In this document: piece by piece, positions 1 through 10,934 of the stretch
Position numbering within the stretch: the first letter of the stretch is position 1
How the letters are laid out: every line of letters begins with the position of its first letter
Origin: Zonotrichia leucophrys gambelii
Lineage: Eukaryota > Chordata > Aves > Passeriformes > Passerellidae
Direction of reading: 5' to 3'
NCBI RefSeq assembly: GCF_028769735.1
Contig: NC_088171.1
Coordinates: 142,807,917 to 142,871,916 of the forward strand
Length of the DNA: 64,000 nt
Translations under genes and position numbers: made by a program
Notes under the pieces: generated by a model
The model's database searches: none
What the model was told of the DNA's origin: nothing
The model's input: only the letters and a program-made list of their open reading frames with translations

Positions 1-3000
1 CGGGCAAACCCTCAAGGGAATCCTGAGAGGGAAAACAGAGGTTTTGCATCATCTTCCTTACAACAGAGGTAGTTTAAGGCTTGTTTTGTATTGCAGCTAG
101 AAAATATAAAAGCTTTTTTTTTAATAATCCTTTTAATTTTTATGAATGTGTGCTTCCAATGAAAAGTTTGAAGTAACATCATTTTGCTCTAGAGAATCCC
201 TGAAAAATAGCAGTAGTAGTGCTAGGAAGAATTATCAGGAGAATAAAGAGCCTGGGTTAGCTAACAGCACCAGAAACTCACAACGGGCTCTGATTCCCAG
301 GTTAGCAGCTCACAGAGTGCTGTGTGCCCCTTCCAACCTGCAGCATTCCCTTCCCATGGGAACCAAGTTTTGGAAGGGTGAGGACAAGTTTGCAAGTATC
401 AAACCTACATTTTGATAAGTTCTGTGTCTCACCACAACTCAGTCCTGAATAACACTTTTCTTATCCAGGATCTGGAAAGTTTTCCCAACTACTGCTGTGC
501 AGACAAAACCTCCAGCAGCTCAGGCTCAGGCACAGAGGCCCCACATCACTGCATGTGTTCCCAAGGTGGATTTCCTCTTATCTGCCTTACACCTTCACGG
601 TGCCTATGCCAAAGCTGCCAGGGTAAACATTCCAAGCACACAGAGGCACATCCCCACATACACACCAGCAAATATCTCTCATGCCTTCTTTTCATGAATA
701 TTTCTGTGAATGAAAACTCATTTCTGTGAACGCAGCCAACATTCACAGAAAGAAAACAGATACAGTCACAGACACTGTCTGAGTGAACTTTCTGATGCTA
801 AAGAAAACTTAAACCAGCACTGCTCATCTCTTCATCCTAAGGTCCTCTGAATCTGTAGGAGTTTTCTTCATACATAGATGCCAAATTTGGCCCATAATAC
901 TCTTTTCAGAAGTTCTAGATTAATCCAAAACTCTAAACCAAATTATTTTTGTTTATTTCATTAAATTTTCTAAAGGTGTCACTTTGCAGAAGAAGAAAAA
1001 GTCTTTGTAAAGGTACTGACTGAAAGGTTAAAATTTACATAAGTCTAGCATTGTTATAATTATTAATACTTACTACATACCCCTTACAAGCCCCAAGGTG
1101 CTTCAAAGAATTAAATTATACTGATTTTCAAGGAAGTGGGAAAAGTCCTGTCCTCTACATTATTTGAAATAAGATTTTTCAAATCCCATAGATAAATTCA
1201 GATGGGAGCATTTCTGCTTTATGACATGCACAGAGAACTCATATTTTTTATTGACCTTCAGCTTCTCTGCCTGTGCTTTGGACAGTTTACAAGTAAACTG
1301 TATTCATTCCTGATCACTTTTTCTCATCCTCCCCTGAGAGATGGCATTCCAGCGAAGCTGCTTTGGGTGCAGTGCCTGGTGTCCTACTTTCTAGGAACAG
1401 GTCGAGCATAGACATGCTGGAGTTGTTTGCAACACTTGGTGTCTCATGGCATCTGGTAGGCAATCTTTGACCTCTTTGTTTTCCCCATCTTCTCATTTTC
1501 TGTGGTTGGGAACAGATTTTCTTTTTGTTTTCATGGCTGGATTAAAAAAAAATATATATAATTTCCTGATGTCTAAATTCTGAATTTAGTTAGATTTTTG
1601 ATCTAGTATAATGTTGCTAAAAAAGATCAGGCTGAAAGGGATCACCAGCAGGATCACTCTGTGAATAAGGGTGGAATAAAACCTGTGAGAGAACAGAAAG
1701 GTCTGGGTACTTTGAGTAAATAAATACCTTAAATGCAATGCTGAAAGCTACCCATGGTATCACACAAACCTATCAGTTAGTTGAGCTGAACTCTCTGTGG
1801 AACCAACAAACATGTTTAACCAAATTGAAGTTTATTCAAATCACTTTACATAGCTTTGAACTTAACTCTCATTTATTCCTTACCCTGGTTTACAAGGAAT
1901 TTTCTTTCTCTCCTTAATTATTTGCTTTTGTTTGGTTTTATTCCATATCATGGCATGATCTCTGCTGGAGGAGGGGTGAGTTCCACATCAGACAGCTGTT
2001 CCAACCAAAAAAAACCACCTAACCTAGATAAACAAGTCTCTAATCTGGAGGCATATGAAAGTTCTCCAGACAAGGTCTGCTCCCTGCTTGGGGTTCATTT
2101 TGCTTTCTGGTTCTCATATATAGAGGCCTGCTTGGGAAAATCAGACAGACTTTGTCTGCTTTGAATTTATCAGGCAAACACACACACAGAAAACTAGAGT
2201 GTTTAGACTCTGGGCTGCTGGTGAACACTCAGAATTCCCCACTGTCCCAATGACTGTAGAGCTAGTTGGCATATCTTCAATAAAAAATTACATCAGTGAT
2301 GCTCTGGAAACTCAATTGAGGCATAGGAATGACAAGAAAATAAGCAAATCCACAGTGAAAGCTTTGGCAAAAATTCTCCATTTCAAATGTAATAGCATTC
2401 CTGGTCTTTAATTTCTATTTTATTTTTAGTGACAAATGAATTACTAGTACAGCTCCTCACAATCTATTTCTTTCTCTTTCTCAGACTCTTTTGGGGAGCA
2501 GTATAATTTTAGACTGTAAAAATATACGCCATCTGGTTTATATATAATTGAGCCACTCATACTCACATTTTTTGGATGTAAAGCCATGATTTAGACAGAA
2601 CTGGAGAAAGGCTGTGAGGAGTTACACATTGTTGAGACCAAAGCTGACTCCACTTCTCTGCCTCTCTAGGCATGCCCCCAGCTGGCCTGGGTTTTGGCTC
2701 ACCTACAGTGTCACCTTGCGGGAGATGACACAGAGTCAGAAGGGACATCCTCACTGCCCATAGAAATTCCTGTGGTGTTAAGACAGGCACTCAAAGAAAC
2801 CCCTTTTTTGGCTACCAGCCAATGTATAAGATCAAGCATTTGAGCAGAAAGTGCTGATCTTATTATTCCCGAAATGCTCCAAAGCAGAGGGGAAGGTGCA
2901 GAATGAGCAGAATGCAAGTACTGTCTTGATTGTTTTTCTGCTCCATCAACTCATGGTCAGTAAACTGATCAGTATGACCAGCAGGTCACAAAGTCCAGTA

Positions 3001-3440
3001 TTTGGGATTGGTAAGAATGGTGACATACAGGATGAAATGGGAAATTTGGAAGAGCCATCCATCCAGTCTTCTTCTCCTGCCTACCTCCATTTGCTAAGCT
3101 CAGCACGGAAGTCCTGCATGCTTACAGGTGACAGTGCAGCTGTGTCATGTATTGGTTTGGATTTCCATCTCTGGCTCAGCACCCCCTGAACTGCAGTGGG
3201 AGTCATTCACTGAGTAAAGTGTCCATTCCCTAAATGTATTTTCCTGGACACTTGGAAGAGAATGAACCCAAATAAATTTGCCTTTCCTCAGCAGATACCC
3301 TAATGATGTTCCTTGCTGTGCTACTGTCAGTAACAAAAGGACAAAGCTATGAAGTTTGGGTCTCAAGTTTGGGTCTTGTTGCTATTTAGATCACAGAGAT
3401 CACAGCAAGGGAGTGAACAAGGCAGAACAAACAGCACAGT
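1..3440. other. unique AT-rich non-coding DNA
   Basis: I find no recognisable gene, transposable element or RNA in this stretch. Open frames stay at or below about 110 codons and look like chance. Minor low-complexity bits are a short TA-rich run near 1550 and a CA run near 2177. It is most likely intergenic or intronic. Confidence 0.6.
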
Positions 3441-3960
3441 CAAAACAGAGAGCAAATGTGCTGAGTGTTAGAAGTTAATGAAATACAGTTGGCTACCACT
3501 GACATTGGGCAAACACAGGCTGCAGGCTTTCAGCACAGCAATATTCTATTTGCTCTAAATAGTTTTACTGCAATAATTGAAACACAATATGCAATTAAAG
3601 CGTATTTACTGCATCCTCTTGAAACTTGTGAAGCTGATGAGGAACGCATTCATTCAGCAAACCTATCTTGCTCTGTTTGCATTGCTAGCTGGACTGGCAG
3701 AGACACAGGTGGGAAAATTGCTCTGAAGAAAACAGCTCTGCTGCTGAGAAATGTACATTCCATCATCCTAAAATGCCAACTAACACAATCATCAGAGCAA
3801 GATCCAATTAAACATCACACTGATACTGGCTTTACACAGGTCTGTACATCTGCTGCCAATATGTTGTCCATTTATGCCCTGTTTATGGCCCAAGGGAGCA
3901 ATTTCTTTGTGCAGGGTTTGCAGTCAAGACAACTGCTTTGGAGGAAGGCACTCTAAGGGT
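3441..3960. other. unique segment with a 163-codon open frame and homeodomain-like AT core
   Basis: This holds the longest open frame in the window outside repeats, running from 3465 to 3956 on the plus strand. Its translation matches no family I know, and I see no domain, signal peptide or membrane segment. Around 3560-3620 the DNA is dense in ATTA, TAAT and ATGCAAT-like cores, which are typical of homeodomain and POU sites in conserved vertebrate enhancers. By a rough stop-codon calculation, a frame this long is only mildly unexpected by chance in 64 kb. A non-coding regulatory element is at least as likely as a coding exon. Confidence 0.2.
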
Positions 3961-4184
3961 GCACATTACCTGACATGGGATTTTTATCTTATATTCTGAT
4001 CAGAAACAATGTAATTAAAGGCACTGGAAAGATAGTCACCAATATTAATGTGCATTAGATCAAATCCTAACCAGTGTCCATACTGCCTAGATGCTAGCAA
4101 ATAATGACAAGGATCCTGCCATTGCTTTTGGAATTTGTAATACTCTGTTTTCACATTCTCTCTTGCCTTTGCCTTTATTTCTAG

Positions 4185-4459
4185 TGATCATGCACATCAT
4201 CTTAGTAGCTGGAATGAATTTAGAAAGTTGGCTTGGAGCTGGAGTGTTCACATCTGCTGAGAATGCGCCCAAGGTGATTTCTGTGGACATTTGTGACAGA
4301 TCCCTGACCATTGCAGGCATGCATTCCTCACCTAAGCAGGAACAGGCACACTTGTCATTTTGCCAAGCAATACTCAATAAGGGAGACCATCCAGAAAACT
4401 TAGAGCTGCTCATGGCTCATGTCTGTATGAAGTCTGAAACAGAGAAACTTCTTGGTTAG
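4185..4459 (+). other. candidate terminal coding exon (low confidence)
   Basis: A strong 3' splice-like signal (a pyrimidine tract of about 25 bases ending in TTTCTAG at 4184) is followed by an open frame to a TAG at 4457-4459. In that frame the exon starts with two bases completing a codon, implying a phase 1 intron. The peptide is of mixed, mostly soluble composition and I do not recognise it. No clear poly(A) signal follows closely, and the opposite strand is also open over much of the same segment, which weakens the case. It may be a chance frame behind a chance acceptor. Confidence 0.12.
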
Positions 4460-7303
4460 CACAGTGCTTTCTGTTGTGCCTCTCTCTATCACTGTTTTTC
4501 AGGAGTTGGCAAAAAATCTTTGTGGAACGACAGAGCTTGGGGACTTCTCTCCAACAGGTCCATCCCATGCACCCTCTAGGCTCCAGTCACTATCAAGGAC
4601 AGGAGCTGAGGTGAGAAGGCTTCACAGAACATTTAACATGCAATGCCACCATGTGTCAAAAACTCCTTCCTAGTGGATGATTCCCAAACATTAAATTCTT
4701 GGATGATGGATTTATTTATTTCACCACTTCCCATCATTGTCCTCAGTCAATTACAGGCTGGATAATGATTTAACTGAGCTCCGAGCAAGCCAATGTGCCA
4801 AGTCCTGCCTCTTATCCAGTTATATTGCAACAAAAAAGGACAGGGGAAGGTCTCCACCACACTGCTGGATAATTTGGATGCAGAGGCATATCCATAAATG
4901 CTACAGTCTCAGGGACAAGTTCAATTATGCAACACCTCCACTAAGCACAGCCCCACCAGTTGCTAAGTAAAATCAACAGAAGATAAAACACTTACATAAA
5001 CCTATTTCTCCTTCAACTCTTGCATGAAATTCCTCCCACTGCAACACTAGACTAAGCACTGAGTATCATTAATTAAATTGTCTTTTAATGGCTCAGGAGG
5101 TGGACTCTGTAAAAATGAGGAAAGGGACAGAAACCTGGATTTAGAGAATAAGGAAGTATTTAGACATGAAAGATGAATTTCACTTCATTTTAACCATCTG
5201 AAAAAAGATCATCTGGTCTAAGCTCATTCTTTGTGCTCCCATCAGCCTTTTTCAAACAAAGGAGAGAAGCAGATGCCTACAGAAGATAAAGTTAGATTAT
5301 CTTACGTAAGAAGTGATTTTGAAACACTTATATATGACAAGACAAGGAAAGAGTATATGAAGAACCATATGGAGATCAATGAACTATAGTTTTTTTCCTT
5401 CACAGAAACTGAAACGTGAACAGAATAACTTCTCAGGTCTCCTGCCTTCCTATGGCCTTGCTTGCTAGAATTGAAAGATATCACAGCTGAAGATATCACA
5501 GGCAGTTCAATGAAAGGTAGATTTCATAAAACACACATCTTTAATCTCAAGGAAAAGCTTACCTAAACACTGATCCCTGGAAGCCAGGAATATCTCTAAG
5601 CAGAACTAAAAAATGGGTGTAACATGGTTACAGAAACCACAGCATTGTAGTATGGTCCAGGAATGGAAAGATCCTTTGGAATTTGGGTATCATAAAGTTA
5701 GGATTCATAAAATTGTCTCTAACTTATTTGCCTAAGCTTCACATGTGTTCACAGGAAAGATCACTTATTCAAGCCTCTCCTGTCAAATGGTGTGATGCTA
5801 TTTAAAATCAATTAATTCTTTCTAGGGCTTGGGTACATTTTTTACATCACCTGTGAAGATTTCTGGACACAAGAATGTTACTGACATCATAATCTGTGGC
5901 TGATTCTTTAAGTGATGGGCTGAGAACCATTACAGAATGTGAAATGAAAAATTTAGTTAATAAGGAAGAGGTCAGACTATATGATATGAATTAACAGATC
6001 ATCAAAAATGAATAGGCATGTGATGATGTCAATACTAATGCGATTTTCATTTGAAAACTGTGATTCTATGGCGATTTGAGAAAAGAAATTATAAGTCTTT
6101 ATGCCTGGTGCATCTTCCTGCTTTTCCTTCCCTTCCTGACACAGGGAGGGTGAACACACTCTTTAAACTCATTTTCCACTAGCACATCTCACTAATAGTT
6201 TCTTACTCACAAATACAGCAGCCTGATGGGGCCAGTGAAACAACGGTATGGCAAAATGCTAAGAGCATAAAAAGAGCAGACAAACTAAAGAATAACTAAG
6301 TAGTAAAAGAGTGACCAGGAGTCTGTATTGATGCTGCTATGAGTCTGAAACAACATTTTCTCTGTATGTAAGAAATACTCTCTTGCTTGTTTGGACCCTT
6401 TATGCTTTAGCACAAGATCTTTTGAAGCAGGAAATGAGAAGCATTCCTGCTTACATTAGTAGATCTGTCAGTTAGGATGCAGAAACAAAGTCAAAACATT
6501 TAATATGGTCCAGTCAGCAGAGGTGGAAACATGGCTCTGACCTAGATTGATATTAGTGTCAAGAAAAAATTTGTCTCTCATAGACATTTTATTACAAATT
6601 TAGCCTTTCTTTTGTGATGTGGAACATGACTTTTGAAACAAATTTGAAAAAAAAGAGAGTTCAAAAGAAAGAATTTGTGGAAGAGAAGGAGCCAGGCAAT
6701 AGGATCCTTGGGATAATCAAATTCTTCCTTCAGTAAAAAAAGAAACTGACGCAAATGTACATCTTACTAACTAACAGGGGTGGAATTTATAATCTCACTT
6801 TATCTCATCCATGCCTCAAACTCCATAATGGACCTAAGAACTACTATAAATGATGTTGATTCTAAGTCTACTACTCTCTAAAACATTATGCCATTTACAA
6901 AACAATGTTTTGGTTTTTTTAAATATCAGTTTGGAAGACAAAGGGGGAAGGCATTATATTGCACTTCTTTGAAAGGGTCTTTCCAGGATTCCTCACTTTT
7001 ATTTTCCCAGAGGAATTGGATGGCTCCTCTGATCTCATCAGGGATGTGGTGAATAACAAAGCTCTCCTCAGGTTACCCTATTGAAAGATGAATGCCTAGA
7101 GGTAGAAATGGAGAGTTAGAACTTGCAGTTCCTTTTCCAGCTTGGGATGAACTTTGGCTGCAGGTCTGTCTGCACCACACCTGGACTCCTCTTTCTGTAA
7201 CTTCTTCATCTTGTCTGCATGAGACTTCTTTCTCCAAGGTTTGTTGCAGAGTCTTTCACCCTATAAAAAAATAAAGCATTTATATATTGGGACTTTTTTT
7301 CAG
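4460..7303. other. unique non-coding DNA
   Basis: Nothing recognisable as a gene or transposable element. An 8-bp perfect TTACGTAA palindrome (a PAR-bZIP/NFIL3-type site) lies at 5302-5309. About one such 8-mer is expected by chance in 64 kb. Confidence 0.55.
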
Positions 7304-7480
7304 TGGAAATAGTTTGGCAGACTTCTCTTCAAAGACAGCAACAATGCCTGAGCTGAGTTACCATTCTTTATCTTTGACTTGTCCTGTCAGTTTTCTGGCA
7401 GACCACAGTAAATCAGATGCATTTGGAGTTGCACAAATTATTTTCCAGGCTGTCCTAACACAGTTCAGGGCTGGAGTACA
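7304..7480 (+). other. candidate internal coding exon, phase 2-2
   Basis: The segment is bounded by a T-rich acceptor ending in TTTTCAG at 7303 and by the donor ACA/GTGAGT starting at 7481. One frame is open across all 177 bases (59 codons). It starts and ends in phase 2, so including or skipping the exon would keep frame, which is a common property of real internal exons. The predicted peptide has a Cys-Pro-Val-Ser core and an amphipathic C-terminal half, but I recognise no family. No partner exon in a matching phase could be placed with confidence. The case rests on two splice-like sites plus an open frame, which can arise by chance in a window of this size. Confidence 0.2.
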
Positions 7481-10400
7481 GTGAGTAAAGAGACGTGATT
7501 GGGAACTAGACTTGTACTGTCAGACCAGCAACCTGAACTTTGATGGTCAAAAAATATTCTGCAGGCACTTGCTTTGTGATTTTGTCCTTGGACTGTGAAG
7601 AGCCACAGCAATAGTGCCCTCATCTGTGAAGATGCTGCTCAAGTGAATAAAAGGACCTCTTTTTACATAATCTGCCAAATATGCCTTGTACAATTGCTTT
7701 CCCATCCAAGTAAAGAAAAAGTTTAATGAAATTTTCTTCAAGTTTGCTTCAGAAAATTATTTGGCACCTTCAAATGGGCAAGACTGACATAAATAAAATG
7801 GCAATCTGATGCAATGAGAAACAACTACTTCCTTTACAAATGGAAGGAGATCATAAAAAAAGTGTTAGGGTTATTTTTTTCATTCAGAAATTGAAACAAA
7901 ACAGATTACTCTCTAGGGAGGATCTGTAGATTTTAGGTATAAACCAGCATTGAGTAAATCACTTGTGGTTTCTTCTACTGCCTCTTTGAGGAATAAGTCA
8001 TTGGAGAGTACTAAATTCCAAGTGAATGCAAAATGACATTATATTGAATACTGGTGATTTTCTGATTTAAGGACTGGCTGTCCTCTCATTTTGGAGCATG
8101 CAAAAAAACCCAGCACCACCAACAAAAAGACAGGCCTCAGAGTACTGGGGTTTTGCCTTGAAAACAAGACTGGGGAAAAAAAATCTTGTTCCCAAATTGT
8201 ATATCCTCTGCTGAACTCCTGGAAAATTTAATAAAAAAAAAGAAAAAAAAAAAAAAAAAGGAGATAATTCAGTTCAGCTTTCAAAAGCAAAACAAAAAGC
8301 AGTCATTGGGGTGAGTTACTATCACAGACTTCTCATTTCCAACCAGCTAGAAGGGAAAGATTGAAATTAGGAGCATGAAGCTGAAGAGGTGAGCTGCCTC
8401 AGAGCCAGGACCCAAGTTTCCCAATAAAAACCAAGAGCAAGCAGCCCTGTAATGCTTTGTCTAAGGTCTGCTCAGCAACCCTCCTCTATCTCTAACAGCC
8501 TGTTCTCTCTGCTTTAGGAGGAAATTTGGAAAGAAACTGATGGATGCTATGAAAGCATGGTTCTGAAAAAGATTAGATAGGATACTAAGTGACTTTCTGG
8601 AGAGTTTTGGTTTTTTTGGGTAGACATGCAGATGGGTGAACCTCACTCAAAGTTAATTCAGTGCTGTTTTAAACAATCAGTAGAGCAAAGATATTGGGTG
8701 ACCATGTAGGTTGGATATAAATTTCTACGCTCAACAGCTACATCTTGGACCATTCCAGAGGACCAAGATCTCCTGGAAACAGAGTTTGTGTCCATTACAA
8801 TATATGATGTCTACATGCAAACAGTCTGCTGGAAATCACCTCTGACCTGTTCTAACATGCAAATTATGTCAAAGATCTGCTTTGGAGTTGGCAATTTTGG
8901 GACAAGTGATTCCAGAAGCCATTCTAATGATTCAATAGTAACAACAATGAAGTCCTAATGGCCAGAAAACACCCTTTGAATTTAATGTATTTAAAGGTAG
9001 GGCTATACACCATGAAAATCAGATTACCCTGTGCTTTTCAAAACCATAAATCCATGCCACAGCCCTCACCCTTTCTAACCCCGTGATTTCCGTGGGAGAT
9101 TTTTCTGCACTCACTCATCTGTAGCCTCTGAAACCTGCTCTGAGCATGCTCCAGAGTTCTTGAACTGCTAACTATCTACAGGAAGATAAGAAATGAAAAC
9201 ACTGGGAAGAAAATAAAGATTAGGGCATGATGCCAGCATAGCAGAGCAATAATCATGGGGCTTTTCTTCAGCAGGGCGTCAGTCCTTGTTTCACAAGTCA
9301 AAAGCAGTGAACACTTCATTACTTATCCTCATGAAGAGCTTGGGGAATGGAATCCTTACCTAGTGAAGGATCAGCCTTGCTTTTTCTCCTAATTTCTCAT
9401 GTTTCAAGTGGCTGTGAGCCAGAGGGCTGTACCTGAGTGCTGTTTGATGCTTCCACTCCAGTCTACTTTCAGCACAACTGCAATAAGGATCCACTATACA
9501 CCAGACATCACAGTGAGGGTTCCATCAAAATGCTAAAACACACATATGGCAACAAGATACTTCTGATATCTTTCTACCAACATTCAAAATAATCTGAAGC
9601 ATTTCATGCATTTAGAGAAAGTTACAGAAGCCTTACTCAATGTCTTTTATGTTTTCCTAGTCCCACTGGTGAGATGGGATGAGGCTCATCTATGTTTCTG
9701 TAAATTCAGTGCTGCTTTTGGAATGAGGTTCCATACACTTAATAACTAAGGAGGTTTTTACAAAATCCTGAAGCTTTCTCCTTCCAAAGGGAAATAAAAA
9801 AGCATGTGTAAACAATGGAGAAAGAAAATTGAATATAGAAAAATACCCACTCTGGGAACAAATATATCTAGAACTAGTCCTTTTCCTAACAGCTTGAGGT
9901 CAGGGTAAGAAAACACATTTGTAAAAGGTGGTTGCTCAGCTGGTGCACACTGCTGCTGCTGCTTAGTTAACATAGGCAGATCTGCATCAGAGTTAATAGA
10001 ACTGCTGACCTACACCCCTCTGACTGATGCGCAGACTTATTTCTTAAAATCTGGAAGTATTAATAACCTTGGAATAGGATTTAGCTAATAATGTGCATGT
10101 ACAAGTGTTTGCTTGTGTTGCTTTCTGTAGCAGTGCAAGAACTGTGTCTCTCATTACATACTGGCACTTCTAATGTACCCAGAACAGAAATCCCTACACA
10201 TATGTGCACATTAATAAATATTAACATGCAAAATTATGGTTCTAGATACAGATTTAGTAATTTGACCCCTAACTGTAGCATGAAAAAAAGATCCTGATAA
10301 GACCCCAAAACAAAATGTCATCAATGTTGTTTATAATGTTACAAGTAACACCATTACTACCCTGCAGGTCAGTACATTTGGGAATTTGCTCCTCTGAAAA

Positions 10401-10735
10401 CCCACATTGGTAAAGGAGGGTAAAATGAACCAGTTTTTTCTTTGCCTTGTGATCTGCAGAGGCATTTCAGTAGGGTACGGCTATGTTTAGACTGATGTAA
10501 CCAGAGAGCTTGCAGTGAGTGAGGACAGACCCTGCAGAACATGCTTTGACCAGAAATGAGCTTCAGTTAAGTTTTGTCACATTTTGGGCAGGTTGGGAGA
10601 GCTGCTAGCTATGTTTCCAAGAAATGGTAGTTATGGATAAAGTTCTTTTGCATGTGAGGTACAAGATATTGCTTGATTACAATGAAGCAATAGTGTGCTG
10701 AGGTGTGTGTGCCTGTGCCTCTTTCCAGGTAAGTT
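7481..10735. other. unique non-coding DNA
   Basis: No recognisable gene or dispersed repeat. It includes the A-rich tract at 8231-8259, listed separately. Open frames are at most about 70 codons and look random. Confidence 0.55.
8231..8259 (+). repeat. A-rich tract preceded by AATAAA
   Basis: A run of nearly pure A follows directly after AATAAA at about 8230. This could be the poly(A) tail of an old retrocopied 3' end, but the 150 bp upstream match nothing I recognise and no target-site duplication is obvious. A simple A-rich repeat is equally likely. Confidence 0.7.
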
Positions 10736-10736
10736 T

Positions 10737-10824
10737 TAGATATAGATGATATAGATATAGATACAGATAAAGACATAGATATAGATATTTTCTACATATA
10801 TGTATATATATGTGTGTGTGAGAG
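10737..10824. repeat. compound microsatellite (TAGATA)n then (TA)n/(TG)n
   Basis: Imperfect six-base ATAGAT units run from about 10737 to 10788. After a short spacer, an alternating TA/TG tract runs to about 10824. The interruptions (ATAC, ATAA, ACAT units) suggest an old, partly degraded array. Confidence 0.9.
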
Positions 10825-10904
10825 TATTGAAATATATGTAAAACTCTTAATGTACTGAATTTCTCTTCTGAATGATGCTATTTATAAAATAAATATTTAC
10901 ATTG

Positions 10905-10934
10905 CTCTTCCTAATAATATTTTATTAGGAAGGG
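10905..10934. repeat. inverted repeat, 11-13 bp arms
   Basis: Arms at 10907-10917 and 10922-10932 are perfect reverse complements around a 4-base TATT loop. A T:G wobble and a C:G pair extend the stem to 10905/10934. As RNA it would form a short AU-rich hairpin, too short for a canonical microRNA precursor. As DNA it is a small cruciform-capable palindrome in AT-rich sequence. Confidence 0.85.
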
